Below, in pieces: positions 7,563-15,887 of a DNA stretch of 19,970 nucleotides; the first letter of the stretch is position 1, and each line of letters starts with the position of its first letter. A program made the translations under genes and the position numbers. Below the pieces are notes generated by a model. That model was not told where the DNA came from. It searched no databases and was given only the letters and a program-made list of their open reading frames with translations. The DNA lies in the NCBI GenBank assembly GCA_964533785.1, contig CAZHNG010000094.1:1-19970 (forward strand), given 5' to 3'. The DNA is from JANQRV01 sp964533785. GTDB lineage: Bacteria; Bacteroidota; Bacteroidia; Chitinophagales; Saprospiraceae.

Positions 7563-8288
7563 CTATATCATATTCGCCGATTCCCCATCCAAAAACAAAT
7601 AAGTGCAAGGGTGCCGCTGCAAAATGGAAGCGGGCACTAATGGAGTAATCTCACCCCGCACCGTCGCTTGCACTGCCTTCGCTTTCCGCTGATCTGGTAC
7701 GGTACAAATAATATATTTCGATTTCATGATCTGCCGGATAGACATACTAATGGCGCGTTTGGGTACCTGGTCAAGGCTATCGAACCAACCTTCGCCATAT
7801 TGTTGCCGGCGGCAGGCCTCGTCTAACCTTACTGTAATGTATGGCTCGTCCGTTATGAAATCGGCAGGCGGATCGTTAAAAGCTAGATGCCCGTTTTCAC
7901 CGATACCGATGAAAGCCACATCGATTGGATGTTGTGCAATTAGTACATTGAGGCGCTGGCATTCTTGCGTAGTATCTCCTTCACCATCGATATAGTGGAA
8001 AGCTTTGACCGCCACTTTATCCGCAAATCGTTCTTTCAGGTATTTTCTGAAGCTGGCCGGATGGCTGATTGGCAAATCGATGTACTCATCTAGATGAAAA
8101 CAGGTCACTTTTGACCAATCTACGTTTTCTTGGACGAGAGCTGCAAGCATTTCGAATTGGGAAGCGCCGGTGGCAAGAATGATGTTGGCTGTTCCTCGTT
8201 GCTGAATAGCCTGGTTGATGAGTAAGGTGCCTTTTTGGGCAGCTTTATGGCCTAGTTCGGCTTTGTTGAGTGCAATGGTGATTTCCAT
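7563..8288 (-). CDS. nagB: glucosamine-6-phosphate deaminase (NagB-like)
   Basis: This 241-residue protein is in the NagB/6-phosphogluconolactonase superfamily and probably converts glucosamine-6-phosphate to fructose-6-phosphate and ammonia. Visible motifs are ILATGASQFEML (phosphate-binding loop, 37-48), FHLDEYIDLP (64-73, with the catalytic Asp67) and the hallmark GIGENGHLAFNDPP (128-141) with His133. Compared with E. coli NagB (D141-G-H143...E148), the Asp is Asn and the Glu is Asp; this variant form is known from many NagB-like proteins, so activity is likely but not certain. I chose the ATG at 8288, where family similarity starts; an in-frame ATG at 8360 would add 24 unlike residues. 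A possible TAACTTTA -7 element on the minus strand (8380-8387) sits just upstream of the longer start. No nagA or sugar transporter is adjacent. Confidence 0.82.
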   Translation of the reverse strand: MEITIALNKAELGHKAAQKGTLLINQAIQQRGTANIILATGASQFEMLAALVQENVDWSKVTCFHLDEYIDLPISHPASFRKYLKERFADKVAVKAFHYIDGEGDTTQECQRLNVLIAQHPIDVAFIGIGENGHLAFNDPPADFITDEPYITVRLDEACRRQQYGEGWFDSLDQVPKRAISMSIRQIMKSKYIICTVPDQRKAKAVQATVRGEITPLVPASILQRHPCTYLFLDGESANMI

Positions 8289-8400
8289 GGTGCTATATTT
8301 TGGGAGGAGGTGTCCCCTCGATTTTCCGGAAAATACAAAAAGTTCCTTTATCGGGTTCATAGTTAAAACACAACCTTTTTAAAGTTATATGTTTTAATTC

Positions 8401-8430
8401 TTGCCTAAAAGCATTATTTGTGTATCTTTA
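8401..8430 (+). promoter_or_regulatory. candidate Bacteroidota promoter
   Basis: TTG at 8401-8403, a 19-bp spacer and TATCTTTA at 8423-8430 match the Bacteroidota -33/-7 pattern (TTG, 19-23 bp, TAnnTTTG) with one mismatch. It would drive the amidohydrolase-like gene with a leader of about 115 nt. Confidence 0.45.
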
Positions 8431-8550
8431 TGATAGGTAATGTGAGGCCTATTCTTTTACTGTTGAAGGAGATTCAATGAAACCAAGTTTTAGTAATGGT
8501 GATGTTGTTTTTTGTGAACGGTTACACAGGAGTAATTAAAAAATAATTTT

Positions 8551-9480
8551 ATGAATGCTATTTTTAACAAAACAATAATCAACCGGCGAAAAGCAATGGA
8601 AAATGTAGCGGGCATTGGCATGCTAAGCTTGGGTTTAGTAAAGGATTGGGCGGCAATTAAAATACCTTTAAAAGTGCCGGTAATAGAATGGAACGCTCAC
8701 ATATTCAGCCCGGATACATCAAAATATCCCATTCATCCAAAAGCTACCTATACTCCTGATGTATCGATACACCCGCCTGATCCCCTGGCGGCTTATCTGA
8801 AGCGGCTTGACGAAGAAGGGATCGATCGGGCAGTGATCGTACATCCCGAACCTTATGGTGATGACCACCGTTTGATTGTCGATTGTTTAAATCGTGAGCC
8901 GGAAAGACTGCGCGGAACCAGTTTGTTTTATCCCAAAGATCCAGAAGCTCCAAAGAAATTGGAATCCTTGGTCAAGCAAGTGCCGCATATCGTTTCCACA
9001 AGATTCCATGCCCATCGCGGAAAAGAAAGCTATCTCGATAGTTTTGAAGATTCGGGCCCTAAGAAGCTATGGAAGAAAGCTTTCGATCTGGGTCTTGTGA
9101 TAGAATTACACATCGGCCCGAATTATGCAGCACAGGCGGGTAGATTAATCAAGGAGTTTAAAGGTTGTAAAGTGCTTATCGATCATCTGGCTGAACCTCA
9201 TCTCGGGTCTGCAGTAGAATTTGCCGACGTATTGGATTTGGCGAAATATCCCAATGTATACATGAAATTATCAGGTATCGGCCATTTTGCGAAAGATGCA
9301 CCGTATTTTGAAAGTGCACTATCCTTTACCAGACGTGTTATTCGCGAGTTTGGCGCTGATCGAATGGTATGGGGCAGTGGTTCTCCAAAAATTGTCGATG
9401 TACACATGGCTGACCATTCCGCATCCGATCGGGCCAAGGTAAAAGGTGGGAACATACAGCAATTGCTGGACTGGGATTGA
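8551..9480 (+). CDS. amidohydrolase-like TIM-barrel protein
   Basis: The 309-residue product resembles the amidohydrolase_2/COG3618 group (2-pyrone-4,6-dicarboxylate lactonase-like hydrolases). The N terminus NRRKAMENVAGIGMLSLGL has twin arginines and a hydrophobic stretch, so it may be a Tat signal for export. Barrel landmarks are VIEWNAHIFSP (44-54), VIVHPEPYGDDHRLIVDCL (95-113), ELHIGP (185-190, His187), VLIDHLAEPH (208-217, His212), VYMKLSG (236-242) and MVWGSGSPK (272-280). Two usual active-site residues are absent. The second His of the first-strand HxH is Phe51, and the Asp normally found in 'WGSDxP' is Gly277. It may therefore act on an atypical substrate, use fewer metals, or be inactive. 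The gene stands alone, divergent from nagB. The substrate is unknown. Confidence 0.7.
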   Translation: MNAIFNKTIINRRKAMENVAGIGMLSLGLVKDWAAIKIPLKVPVIEWNAHIFSPDTSKYPIHPKATYTPDVSIHPPDPLAAYLKRLDEEGIDRAVIVHPEPYGDDHRLIVDCLNREPERLRGTSLFYPKDPEAPKKLESLVKQVPHIVSTRFHAHRGKESYLDSFEDSGPKKLWKKAFDLGLVIELHIGPNYAAQAGRLIKEFKGCKVLIDHLAEPHLGSAVEFADVLDLAKYPNVYMKLSGIGHFAKDAPYFESALSFTRRVIREFGADRMVWGSGSPKIVDVHMADHSASDRAKVKGGNIQQLLDWD

Positions 9481-9857
9481 TGTGTCGACAATCACTTAAA
9501 AGATATTGCCGCGTAAATACAAAATATATCAATACAGCCATTGATCTGATTTAAAGTATTGTGGTGCAGCCGAGTCAAGCCATTGTGGGTTCTGGCGATG
9601 AGGCTTTTTGAGTGCGTACTTGGAAAGTATCGAGAAAATGGGCTAAGGGGCCCCATCTTCGAGACAAGAAAAACGCAGAAGCCAGAGCCTGTCCCGAATA
9701 TATATCGGGATTCCATAAGGGCTTAGACCGCAGGCCATCAGAAAACTTTAAATCAGTTCATTAGAAAAGTCTACCGGTTAAAAGAAGAAAATACCGCGTT
9801 ACTGTTGATTGACTATTGACAACTCACCTCTCCAACTCGCGAACCCGCCCAACTCGT
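9481..9857. other. gene-free spacer with hairpin
   Basis: No credible gene was found in this 377-bp stretch. Minus-strand frames (9492-9716) have no recognisable family. The stretch includes an 8-bp palindrome GGGGCCCC near 9648 and the TCCCGA/TCGGGA hairpin at 9692-9710. Its base composition is higher in GC than a plain promoter region. It might be a copy of a dispersed element, but no second copy lies in this window. Confidence 0.5.
9692..9710. repeat. short inverted repeat TCCCGA-N7-TCGGGA
   Basis: Arms TCCCGA (9692-9697) and TCGGGA (9705-9710) surround ATATATA. TCCCGA/TCGGGA stems with AT loops are common extragenic palindromes in Bacteroidota genomes by general knowledge. It lies about 150 bp from the 3' end of the serine ammonia-lyase gene and has no T-tail, so terminator function is doubtful. 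Confidence 0.5.
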
Positions 9858-11271
9858 CTAACACTCAATCACATTAGTAGCCAAGCCTCCCTGCGAAGTT
9901 TCTTTATACTTATGGTGCATATCCTGTGCCGTCTCCCACATGGTTTTGATCACGGCATCGAGGGAAACCTTTACCTTGTCGGGATTAGTTTCCAGGGAGA
10001 GGCTTGCCGCTGTGATGGCTTTAACAGCGCCCATGCAATTGCGTTCAATACACGGAACCTGCACCAGCCCCTTAATAGGATCACAGGTTAGCCCCAAATG
10101 GTGTTCCATGGCGATCTCGGCGGCGATCAAAGCTTGTCGGGGAGTACCTCCCAGGGCTTCCGCCAACGCAGCGGCTGCCATTGATGACGATACGCCGATT
10201 TCCGCCTGGCATCCACCCATTGCCGCGGATATGGTTGCCCNNNNNNNNNNAACTACCGATTGCTGATGCCGTCAATAAAAAGTGATGAATTTCTTTGCGT
10301 TGTACTTTGTGGTCAGCAAAGCAAATGTGGTATTGAAGGACAGCTGGAATAACCCCTGCCGCTCCGTTAGTCGGTGCCGTGACGATACGGCCGAAATTGG
10401 CATTTTCTTCGTTGACGGCCATTGCAAAACAACTCACCCATTTTAAGGTATCCGAAAAAGAGCGTTTAATCGAAGAAATAGCTCTTATCCATTCCTTGTA
10501 ATGGTCAGGATCGGGCATGCGCAATAATTTCCGATTTATACCAGCGGCTCTGCGGACGACATTTAATCCGCCCGGCAGTATCCCCTCCGAATGGCAACCC
10601 CGGAATATACTGGCCGTCATCACTTGCCATAACTGATCCAATCTTTCTTCAACGTAAGTTTTTGAATGCCAGGTCAGTTCATTCTCCAATGCCAGTTCAG
10701 CAATGGAAATATTTTTCAGGTCACAAAAATGGATGATTTCGGCAGCGGTCTCGAAATTGCATTCTGGGACTTTCTTACGAATAATGATCTCTTCGTTTTC
10801 TTTTACGATAAATCCGCCTCCGATGGAAAAGTATACGGCTTCGTTGAGCGTACACCCTTCGGAATCTCTGGCGATAAATCGCATACCGTTCGGATGAAAA
10901 GGCAGCGATTCCTTAGGGTGAAATTGCAAGTCCTGTGCTATTGAAAAAGCAATATTTGCCTGCCCGCCAACCTGTAAAATACCGGATTGCCGTATTCGCT
11001 CCGGAATGGATTCTACCTTTTCCAACGGCATCGTTTCCGGTTCTTCGCCGGATAGACCCAGTAATACTGCTACGTCAGTGCCGTGCCCAATACCCGTTAA
11101 AGCCAATGAGCCGTACAAATGGCATTGCAATTGCTTTACTGCCTTAAGCTTGCCAGCTTCAACCAGTTCTTTCACAAAAGCTAAGGCCGCTTTCCAGGGC
11201 CCCAAAGTATGGGAACTCGAAGGGCCGATACCTATTTTCAGCATGTCAAAGGTGCTGATGGCATCTTTCAT
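9858..11271 (-). CDS. sdaA: L-serine ammonia-lyase, iron-sulphur type (split by gap)
   Basis: This enzyme converts L-serine to pyruvate and ammonia with a [4Fe-4S] cluster; here the beta and alpha parts are in one chain. The N-terminal signature is IGIGPSSSHTLGPWKAA (13-29). TAPTNGAAGVIPAV (298-311) and LLTASAIGS (332-340) follow. After the 10-N run the frame changes and continues TISAAMGGCQAEIGVSS, LTCDPIKGLVQVPCIERN. Frame arithmetic shows the gap must be a multiple of three. With 12 instead of 10 bases the protein is 471 residues, and five missing codons match the E. coli SdaA spacing. Cluster cysteines are then 355, 397 and 408, with the same 42 and 11 spacing as known for the Legionella enzyme (343, 385, 396). 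The apparent frameshift is thus a placeholder artefact, not a mutation. The start is the ATG at 11271, giving the standard MKDAISTFDMLKIGIGPSSSHT-type N terminus. Confidence 0.9.
10241..10250. other. assembly gap (10 N)
   Basis: Ten unknown bases lie inside the serine ammonia-lyase gene. The codon frame on both sides and the family alignment indicate a true length divisible by three, most likely 12. Confidence 0.95.
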
Positions 11272-11445
11272 AATGGTTACTTATCGGGTTTAAATGAATT
11301 GAACGGGAAGTTTACTTCTCCCATCAAGTGGTACTCATCCGTATTAATCAATCTCTTTGTTACCTGAATTGTCATTTTTGATGATTTGTATAAAGTTACA
11401 AATTATCTTCTGATTTGGTTGCCCTATCTTTTTTAAAACAATTCA

Positions 11446-13920
11446 TCAATTCGGATCCACATCCACATTCACCCGTACGTTGGATAAGCCTGGTTTCTTT
11501 TGCATTTGTGTAGCTGCCTCCCGAATGACTTGCTTGGCAAAATGCATGAGTTTTTTATCCCGCTCCAACTTGACCATGATATTCAGGAGATAATAAGACC
11601 GAACCCGGGCAACGTAGGGCACTGCCGGGCCAATAACCCGTTCGCCTAATTTTTCTTTTAATAAATGAGCGTATAATTTAGCGCCGGCATTTACCTGTTT
11701 CGGTTGTCGGTGTTTCAGGGTGATACTGATGAGCCGGTAAAAAGGAGGGTAATGAAATGTTTGCCTTTCTTGTATCTCACGTTGGTAAAGGCTTTGGTAG
11801 TCATTCCGTATGACCTCCTGTAAGACAGGGTGAGTGGGATTAAAGGTCTGAATAATCACTTTCCCCTGTTTTTGTTTGCGCCCAGCTCTTCCGCTTACCT
11901 GTACCATTAGTTGGAAGGCCCGCTCATTGGCACGAAAATCCGGAAAGTGCAGCAACTGATCCGCACTTAATACGCTTACCACGCCGACATTTTCAAAGTC
12001 GAGTCCTTTGGTGACCATTTGCGTGCCGACTAAGATGTCGATCCTTCGCTCTTCGAAATCATTCAGTATCCGGGCATGCGAGTTTTTGGTGCGTACGGTA
12101 TCAAGGTCCATTCTTCCGATCTTGGCATCGGGAAAATACACCTTGATGTCATCCTCTATTTTCTCCGTACCAAACCCTTTTAGAATGAGCTGTTTATTGC
12201 CGCAAGCCGGACAGGCATTGGGTAATTTTGTTTGGTATCCGCAATAGTGGCACTTCAAATGATCGTGAAATTTATGGTAGGTTAAGCTGACATCACAATG
12301 GATGCATTCCGCGTGCCAGTCGCAAGTGGTACAATGGTAGGTCGGAGCGTATCCACGTCTGTTCTGAAATAATATGGCTTGTTCTCCCTGATCAAGCGCA
12401 TTTTTTAACGCTTCCAGCAGAGCCGTAGTGAAGTGAGCCTGGAGTTGTCTTTTTTTAAGTGCATCCTTTGAATCGATAATTTTTATTTCCGGAAGGGAAA
12501 TGCCTCCGTATCTTTCAGACATTTCAACCAGGCCGTATTTACCGGTTGTTGCATTATAATACGATTCAATGGAGGGCGTGGCGGTTCCCAAAAGGACTTT
12601 AGCCTGATGGATGCCCGCCAAATAAATGGCACTATCGCGGCCCTGGTACCTGGGAGCCGGATCATACTGTTTGAAGGAAGGGTCGTGCTCTTCGTCGACG
12701 ATAATGAGTTGTAAGTTGCGAAAAGGGAGAAATAAAGAGGATCGCGCACCTAAAACCACGGGGTGGCCTTTCAGCGTTTGTTGCCAGACTTCTACTCTTT
12801 CGTTGTTATTAAGGCGGGAATGGTAAGTAAGAATATCGTCGCCAAAAATTTTTTGCAGGCGGGCAATGATCTGGGTCGTTAAGGCGATTTCGGGCAATAA
12901 GTAAAGCGCTTGTCCGCCACTTTCAATAACTCGCTTGATCAACTCCACGTAGACCCTTGTTTTTCCACTGCCGGTTACCCCGTGCAGCAGAACGGTTTGC
13001 TTTTGCTGGAATGATTCCCGGACCTGTTGCAGGGCTGTTATTTGTTGTTGAGATAACTGCGCAGCTTCCACTGTTTCTTCTTCGTAACTTCCCAGCCGGC
13101 TTACGTCGCGGTCGTAGAATTCAAAGATCCCCTTTTTTTCAAGGGCTCTGAGTACCGAAGAATTGACATCGGCGGCTTGGTAAATATCCTGCCTGCGAAC
13201 AAATGATTGTTCCTTGCTCAATTTTAGGTAGGCCATGAATGCCAGGGTTTGCTTTTCTGAGCGGGCTGTCAGTGCGAAAGCTTGGCTGTTTAAACTGCTA
13301 TCAGAGGCATAGGGTTCTTGGAGACAGACGCAGCCTACTTTTTTAGGGCGATATTTCTTTTTCAGTTCTTCCCGGACGGAAATGACTTCTTCTTCCAATA
13401 AAGCTTTGATTATCCGGTATACGGATTTCTGGTTGAGAATTTTGCGGACATCGTCAATAGTGATCTCATTCTGAATGGTGAGTGCTTCCGCGATGAGGTA
13501 AGCTTTATCGTCGAGCTTAGTATAATCTTCTTTGAAAATGGGATTCAAAGTTAAGATGGTTTCGCTGGTCAGTTTTAGGTTGGCGGGCAATGCCGCATTC
13601 ATGATTTCTCCCAGGGTACAACAGTAATATTCCGCCATCCAGCGCCAGAGTATGATTTGTTGTTCCGTTACAATGGGTACATCGTCAATAATCGCACTAA
13701 CGGGCTTCAATTCGTAACCTTCGGGCGCAAATTCATTGACCTCAATGACGATGCCGGTATAATACTTGGTTTTTCCAAATTGCACTTCCACCCTTACTCC
13801 GAATTGAATATCATCTACCAGTTCTTCCGGTAAATAATAAGTATATGGCTTTGGCGTAGCCAGTGGTAGTATAACTTTAACAGAGTATTTGGAACTGATG
13901 ATTGGGTGGTACTGCTCCAT
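11446..13920 (-). CDS. priA: primosomal protein N' (replication restart helicase)
   Basis: PriA is a 3'-5' superfamily 2 helicase that recognises stalled forks and reloads the replisome. The 824-residue protein has the N-terminal 3'-DNA-binding domain (VKVILPLATPKPYTYYLP, 14-31), a winged-helix part, Walker A GVTGSGKT (314-321), DEEH (409-412), LGTATPS (444-450) and QVSGRAGR in the second helicase lobe. Eight zinc-binding cysteines are present at 530, 533, 539, 542, 557, 560, 570 and 573 (CTTCDWHAECIHC ... CHYCG ... CPACG). It appears complete. I chose the ATG at 13920; an upstream TTG at 13941 would add seven residues. The gene stands alone, 174 bp upstream of the serine ammonia-lyase gene on the same strand, and divergent from the Deg-type protease. 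Confidence 0.95.
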   Translation of the reverse strand: MEQYHPIISSKYSVKVILPLATPKPYTYYLPEELVDDIQFGVRVEVQFGKTKYYTGIVIEVNEFAPEGYELKPVSAIIDDVPIVTEQQIILWRWMAEYYCCTLGEIMNAALPANLKLTSETILTLNPIFKEDYTKLDDKAYLIAEALTIQNEITIDDVRKILNQKSVYRIIKALLEEEVISVREELKKKYRPKKVGCVCLQEPYASDSSLNSQAFALTARSEKQTLAFMAYLKLSKEQSFVRRQDIYQAADVNSSVLRALEKKGIFEFYDRDVSRLGSYEEETVEAAQLSQQQITALQQVRESFQQKQTVLLHGVTGSGKTRVYVELIKRVIESGGQALYLLPEIALTTQIIARLQKIFGDDILTYHSRLNNNERVEVWQQTLKGHPVVLGARSSLFLPFRNLQLIIVDEEHDPSFKQYDPAPRYQGRDSAIYLAGIHQAKVLLGTATPSIESYYNATTGKYGLVEMSERYGGISLPEIKIIDSKDALKKRQLQAHFTTALLEALKNALDQGEQAILFQNRRGYAPTYHCTTCDWHAECIHCDVSLTYHKFHDHLKCHYCGYQTKLPNACPACGNKQLILKGFGTEKIEDDIKVYFPDAKIGRMDLDTVRTKNSHARILNDFEERRIDILVGTQMVTKGLDFENVGVVSVLSADQLLHFPDFRANERAFQLMVQVSGRAGRKQKQGKVIIQTFNPTHPVLQEVIRNDYQSLYQREIQERQTFHYPPFYRLISITLKHRQPKQVNAGAKLYAHLLKEKLGERVIGPAVPYVARVRSYYLLNIMVKLERDKKLMHFAKQVIREAATQMQKKPGLSNVRVNVDVDPN

Positions 13921-14261
13921 TAGTCGGATTTTATTTAACAATATTACAACAAATTGTACAAAAAGTTAGAGGGTGATGCGCCGGCATCTATTTGTTAAAG
14001 GAATGCTGGTGAAATTGTAGGGCATAATAATTTCACATTAATATTAGATCTGCGGTCTGGCATCTTTTATCTGGCATCTCATTTAAAAAGCTTTTAACAA
14101 AACATTAGGAAGAACACTACAACTTTTATGGAAGAAATACGTCTATTGTTTATTGCTTTCCTAAAATTCAAAATATTTCACCTTGGCTGTTGAATCCTCA
14201 GTGTTATATTTTGAGTTTAATTAGTTGTGAAGAATATTTGTTAGTTATTAAGTATTTGCAT
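13921..14261. other. divergent intergenic region with TCTGGCATCT repeats
   Basis: This 341-bp region lies between priA (minus) and the protease gene (plus). It holds two direct copies of TCTGGCATCT at 14056-14065 and 14070-14079, the same element as at 328-337. It is otherwise AT-rich and should carry both promoters, but I found no close match to TAnnTTTG with a proper -33. Confidence 0.5.
14056..14079. repeat. direct repeat TCTGGCATCT x2
   Basis: Two exact copies of TCTGGCATCT at 14056-14065 and 14070-14079 are separated by TTTA. The same 10-mer occurs at 328-337, and a reverse-oriented relative (GGATACCAGATGCC) starts at position 97. Confidence 0.7.
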
Positions 14262-15389
14262 ATGACATTGAAGGGCATCATTCAAAATCTGGCAATCGCA
14301 CTTATTTGTACCGCAGTTGCATTCTTGTTATTTAAAAAGTTCGAGCAACCTAAAGAGGTGATCATTGAACGCAGAGTTCCGGTCAGGCTGGTAAATGAAA
14401 GACCTAAAACCATCAATTTAGCTACGGAAAAAGATAAGAATAGTGCTTTTCCTGACGATTTTGTAGAAGCCTCTAAAAAGGTAATGGCTTCAGCCGTGAA
14501 TATTACAGCCAACGCTTCACTTGGTTTTCGCACCAGTTCTGGTTCGGGGGTTATCATTTCTGAAGACGGTTATGTCATCACTAACAATCACGTTGTTGAA
14601 AGCGGCGGAGAATTGGAGATCCTTTTGCAAGATCGGCGAAGCTTTAGTGCTGAGGTTATTGGTGCCGATCCGACTACTGATCTGGCGGTATTAAAAATCG
14701 ATGCCGAAGAGCTTTCTCCTATCAGTTTTGGCGATTCGGACGGGGTACAAATCGGCGAATGGGTGCTGGCAGTCGGTAATCCATTTGGATTGAATTCGAC
14801 AGTTACAGCTGGTATTGTTAGTTCAAAAGCACGTAACCTCAACATCTTGCGCGGTGAATATTCAATAGAATCATTTATTCAAACCGATGCAGTCGTCAAT
14901 CCGGGGAATAGCGGTGGAGCCTTGGTTAATACCAGCGGACAGCTAGTGGGGATCAATACTGCTATTCTTACCAATTCGGGTAATTATGAAGGATACTCTT
15001 TTGCTATTCCTTCTAACCTGGTACGTAAAGTCGTTGAAGACCTGATCGATTACGGCGAGGTAAAACGCGCGGTACTAGGTGTTGTTATCCGCGATATTAA
15101 TAACCGTACTGCCGAAGAATTGGGGCTGCCCGCCGTAGCAGGTGTTTATATCACCAACGTAGGCAAGGATAGCAGTGCCGATAGAGCAGGATTGAAGGCC
15201 GGAGACGTTATCACGCATATTGACGGCATTTCCATCAATTCAGTTCCCGAATTACAGGAGCAAGTCGCACTCCACCGGCCCGGTGAAATCGTTACCATTG
15301 ATTATTATCGCGATGGTGAAAAATACGTACAAAACGAAGTGAAGCTTAAAAGTCTCAATAATACTTTTAATAATAAAACCTGGCAATAG
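14262..15389 (+). CDS. HtrA/Deg-type serine protease with one PDZ domain
   Basis: This 375-residue S1C-family protease is predicted to act in the periplasm in protein quality control. Residues about 9-24 (NLAIALICTAVAFLLF) form a single membrane anchor or uncleaved signal. A linker follows, and the trypsin-like domain spans about 65-265 with the triad His110 (ITNNHVV), Asp140 (DPTTDLAVLKID) and Ser217 (NPGNSGGALVN). One PDZ domain follows (about 272-362, with GVYITNVGKDSSADRAGLKA and GDVITHIDG). A second PDZ, as in DegP, is absent, which resembles DegS or short DegQ forms. The start is the ATG at 14262; the TTG at 14190 would put 24 extra residues before the anchor. The gene is alone, divergent from priA. 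Whether it is a signalling protease or a general one cannot be told. Confidence 0.92.
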   Translation: MTLKGIIQNLAIALICTAVAFLLFKKFEQPKEVIIERRVPVRLVNERPKTINLATEKDKNSAFPDDFVEASKKVMASAVNITANASLGFRTSSGSGVIISEDGYVITNNHVVESGGELEILLQDRRSFSAEVIGADPTTDLAVLKIDAEELSPISFGDSDGVQIGEWVLAVGNPFGLNSTVTAGIVSSKARNLNILRGEYSIESFIQTDAVVNPGNSGGALVNTSGQLVGINTAILTNSGNYEGYSFAIPSNLVRKVVEDLIDYGEVKRAVLGVVIRDINNRTAEELGLPAVAGVYITNVGKDSSADRAGLKAGDVITHIDGISINSVPELQEQVALHRPGEIVTIDYYRDGEKYVQNEVKLKSLNNTFNNKTWQ

Positions 15390-15470
15390 ATCACTGATTA
15401 CTAGTTTTACCATAATTTAAGTATTGATTTATTGAGATTTAATTTTTGTGCTGAATAACTTTGCTCGACT

Positions 15471-15700
15471 TCAATTTCCGGTAGTTTTTTTGCAGCATAT
15501 CTGATAAATTCTCCCCGACAGGTTTTTATCTGCTAAAATATTTTTCGATCTGCTGCTATGCTGCTGAACTTTATCAATTAGTTTTTCCCCTTCTGGGCCA
15601 TCAAACATTACCTGCATTGACTAAACCCCACCAAACTAAACCTAACGCATCCACTAAAATCTGACGTTTACGGCCATTAACCTATTGTCCGACTTTAGGC
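15471..15700 (-). pseudogene. decayed IS5-like transposase fragment
   Basis: The minus strand encodes a broken transposase piece in two frames. From 15678 down to 15604 it reads NGRKRQILVDALGLV followed by WWGLVNAGNV and a stop. One base later (from 15602) the reading continues DGPEGEKLIDKVQQHSSRSK and NILADKNLSGRI, ending at a TGA at 15471-15473. This order (..NGRKR-ILVDtlGL..v-aaNv-D..ga..l.....iLADkgy.G) is that of IS5-family DDE transposases. Upstream, 15679-15700 has an in-frame TAG and resembles the expected D-N-K segment only with a base deletion. Neither end of an insertion sequence was identified. The element is clearly dead: frameshift, stops and truncation at both sides. It lies directly upstream of the AbiE-like operon. 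Confidence 0.75.
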
Positions 15701-15810
15701 TCGATAACATCTTTTAGAATTCAAAACACCTTGCTTGCTAACCGCTTGATCATACTTGTTATGAAATGATAAAACTCACCAGGCACCCAAAATTAACCAA
15801 TTTTTAAATT

Positions 15811-15872
15811 TATTGGCAGATATTTGATTTCCAATTTACGCCAAAAAAGTGTATTATTGGCAAATATTGGCG
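15811..15872 (+). promoter_or_regulatory. candidate operator/promoter of the AbiE-like operon
   Basis: Just before the antitoxin start there are repeated TTGGC elements at 15813-15817, 15857-15861 and 15867-15872 (TTGGCG), and the inverted copy CGCCAA at 15839-15844. Type IV antitoxins of the AbiEi family are known to bind inverted repeats and repress their own promoter, so this cluster is a plausible operator. The promoter core is not clear; GATATTTG (15819-15826) misses the TAnnTTTG consensus by one base. Confidence 0.35.
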
Positions 15873-15887
15873 AAACCAAATTCAAAT

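Noticed and set aside
9492..9716. A 74-codon minus-strand open frame
   Set aside because: The translation has no recognisable domain and includes the TCCCGA hairpin; probably part of a non-coding element.
10081..11271. Reading the serine ammonia-lyase as a frameshifted pseudogene
   Set aside because: The frame change coincides with the N run, and all motifs and cluster cysteines are intact with correct spacing if the gap is 12 bases.
15849..15887. GTG start for the antitoxin candidate at 15849
   Set aside because: It would add 13 residues that overlap the TTGGC cluster and are not part of the winged-helix domain; the ATG at 15888 is better.
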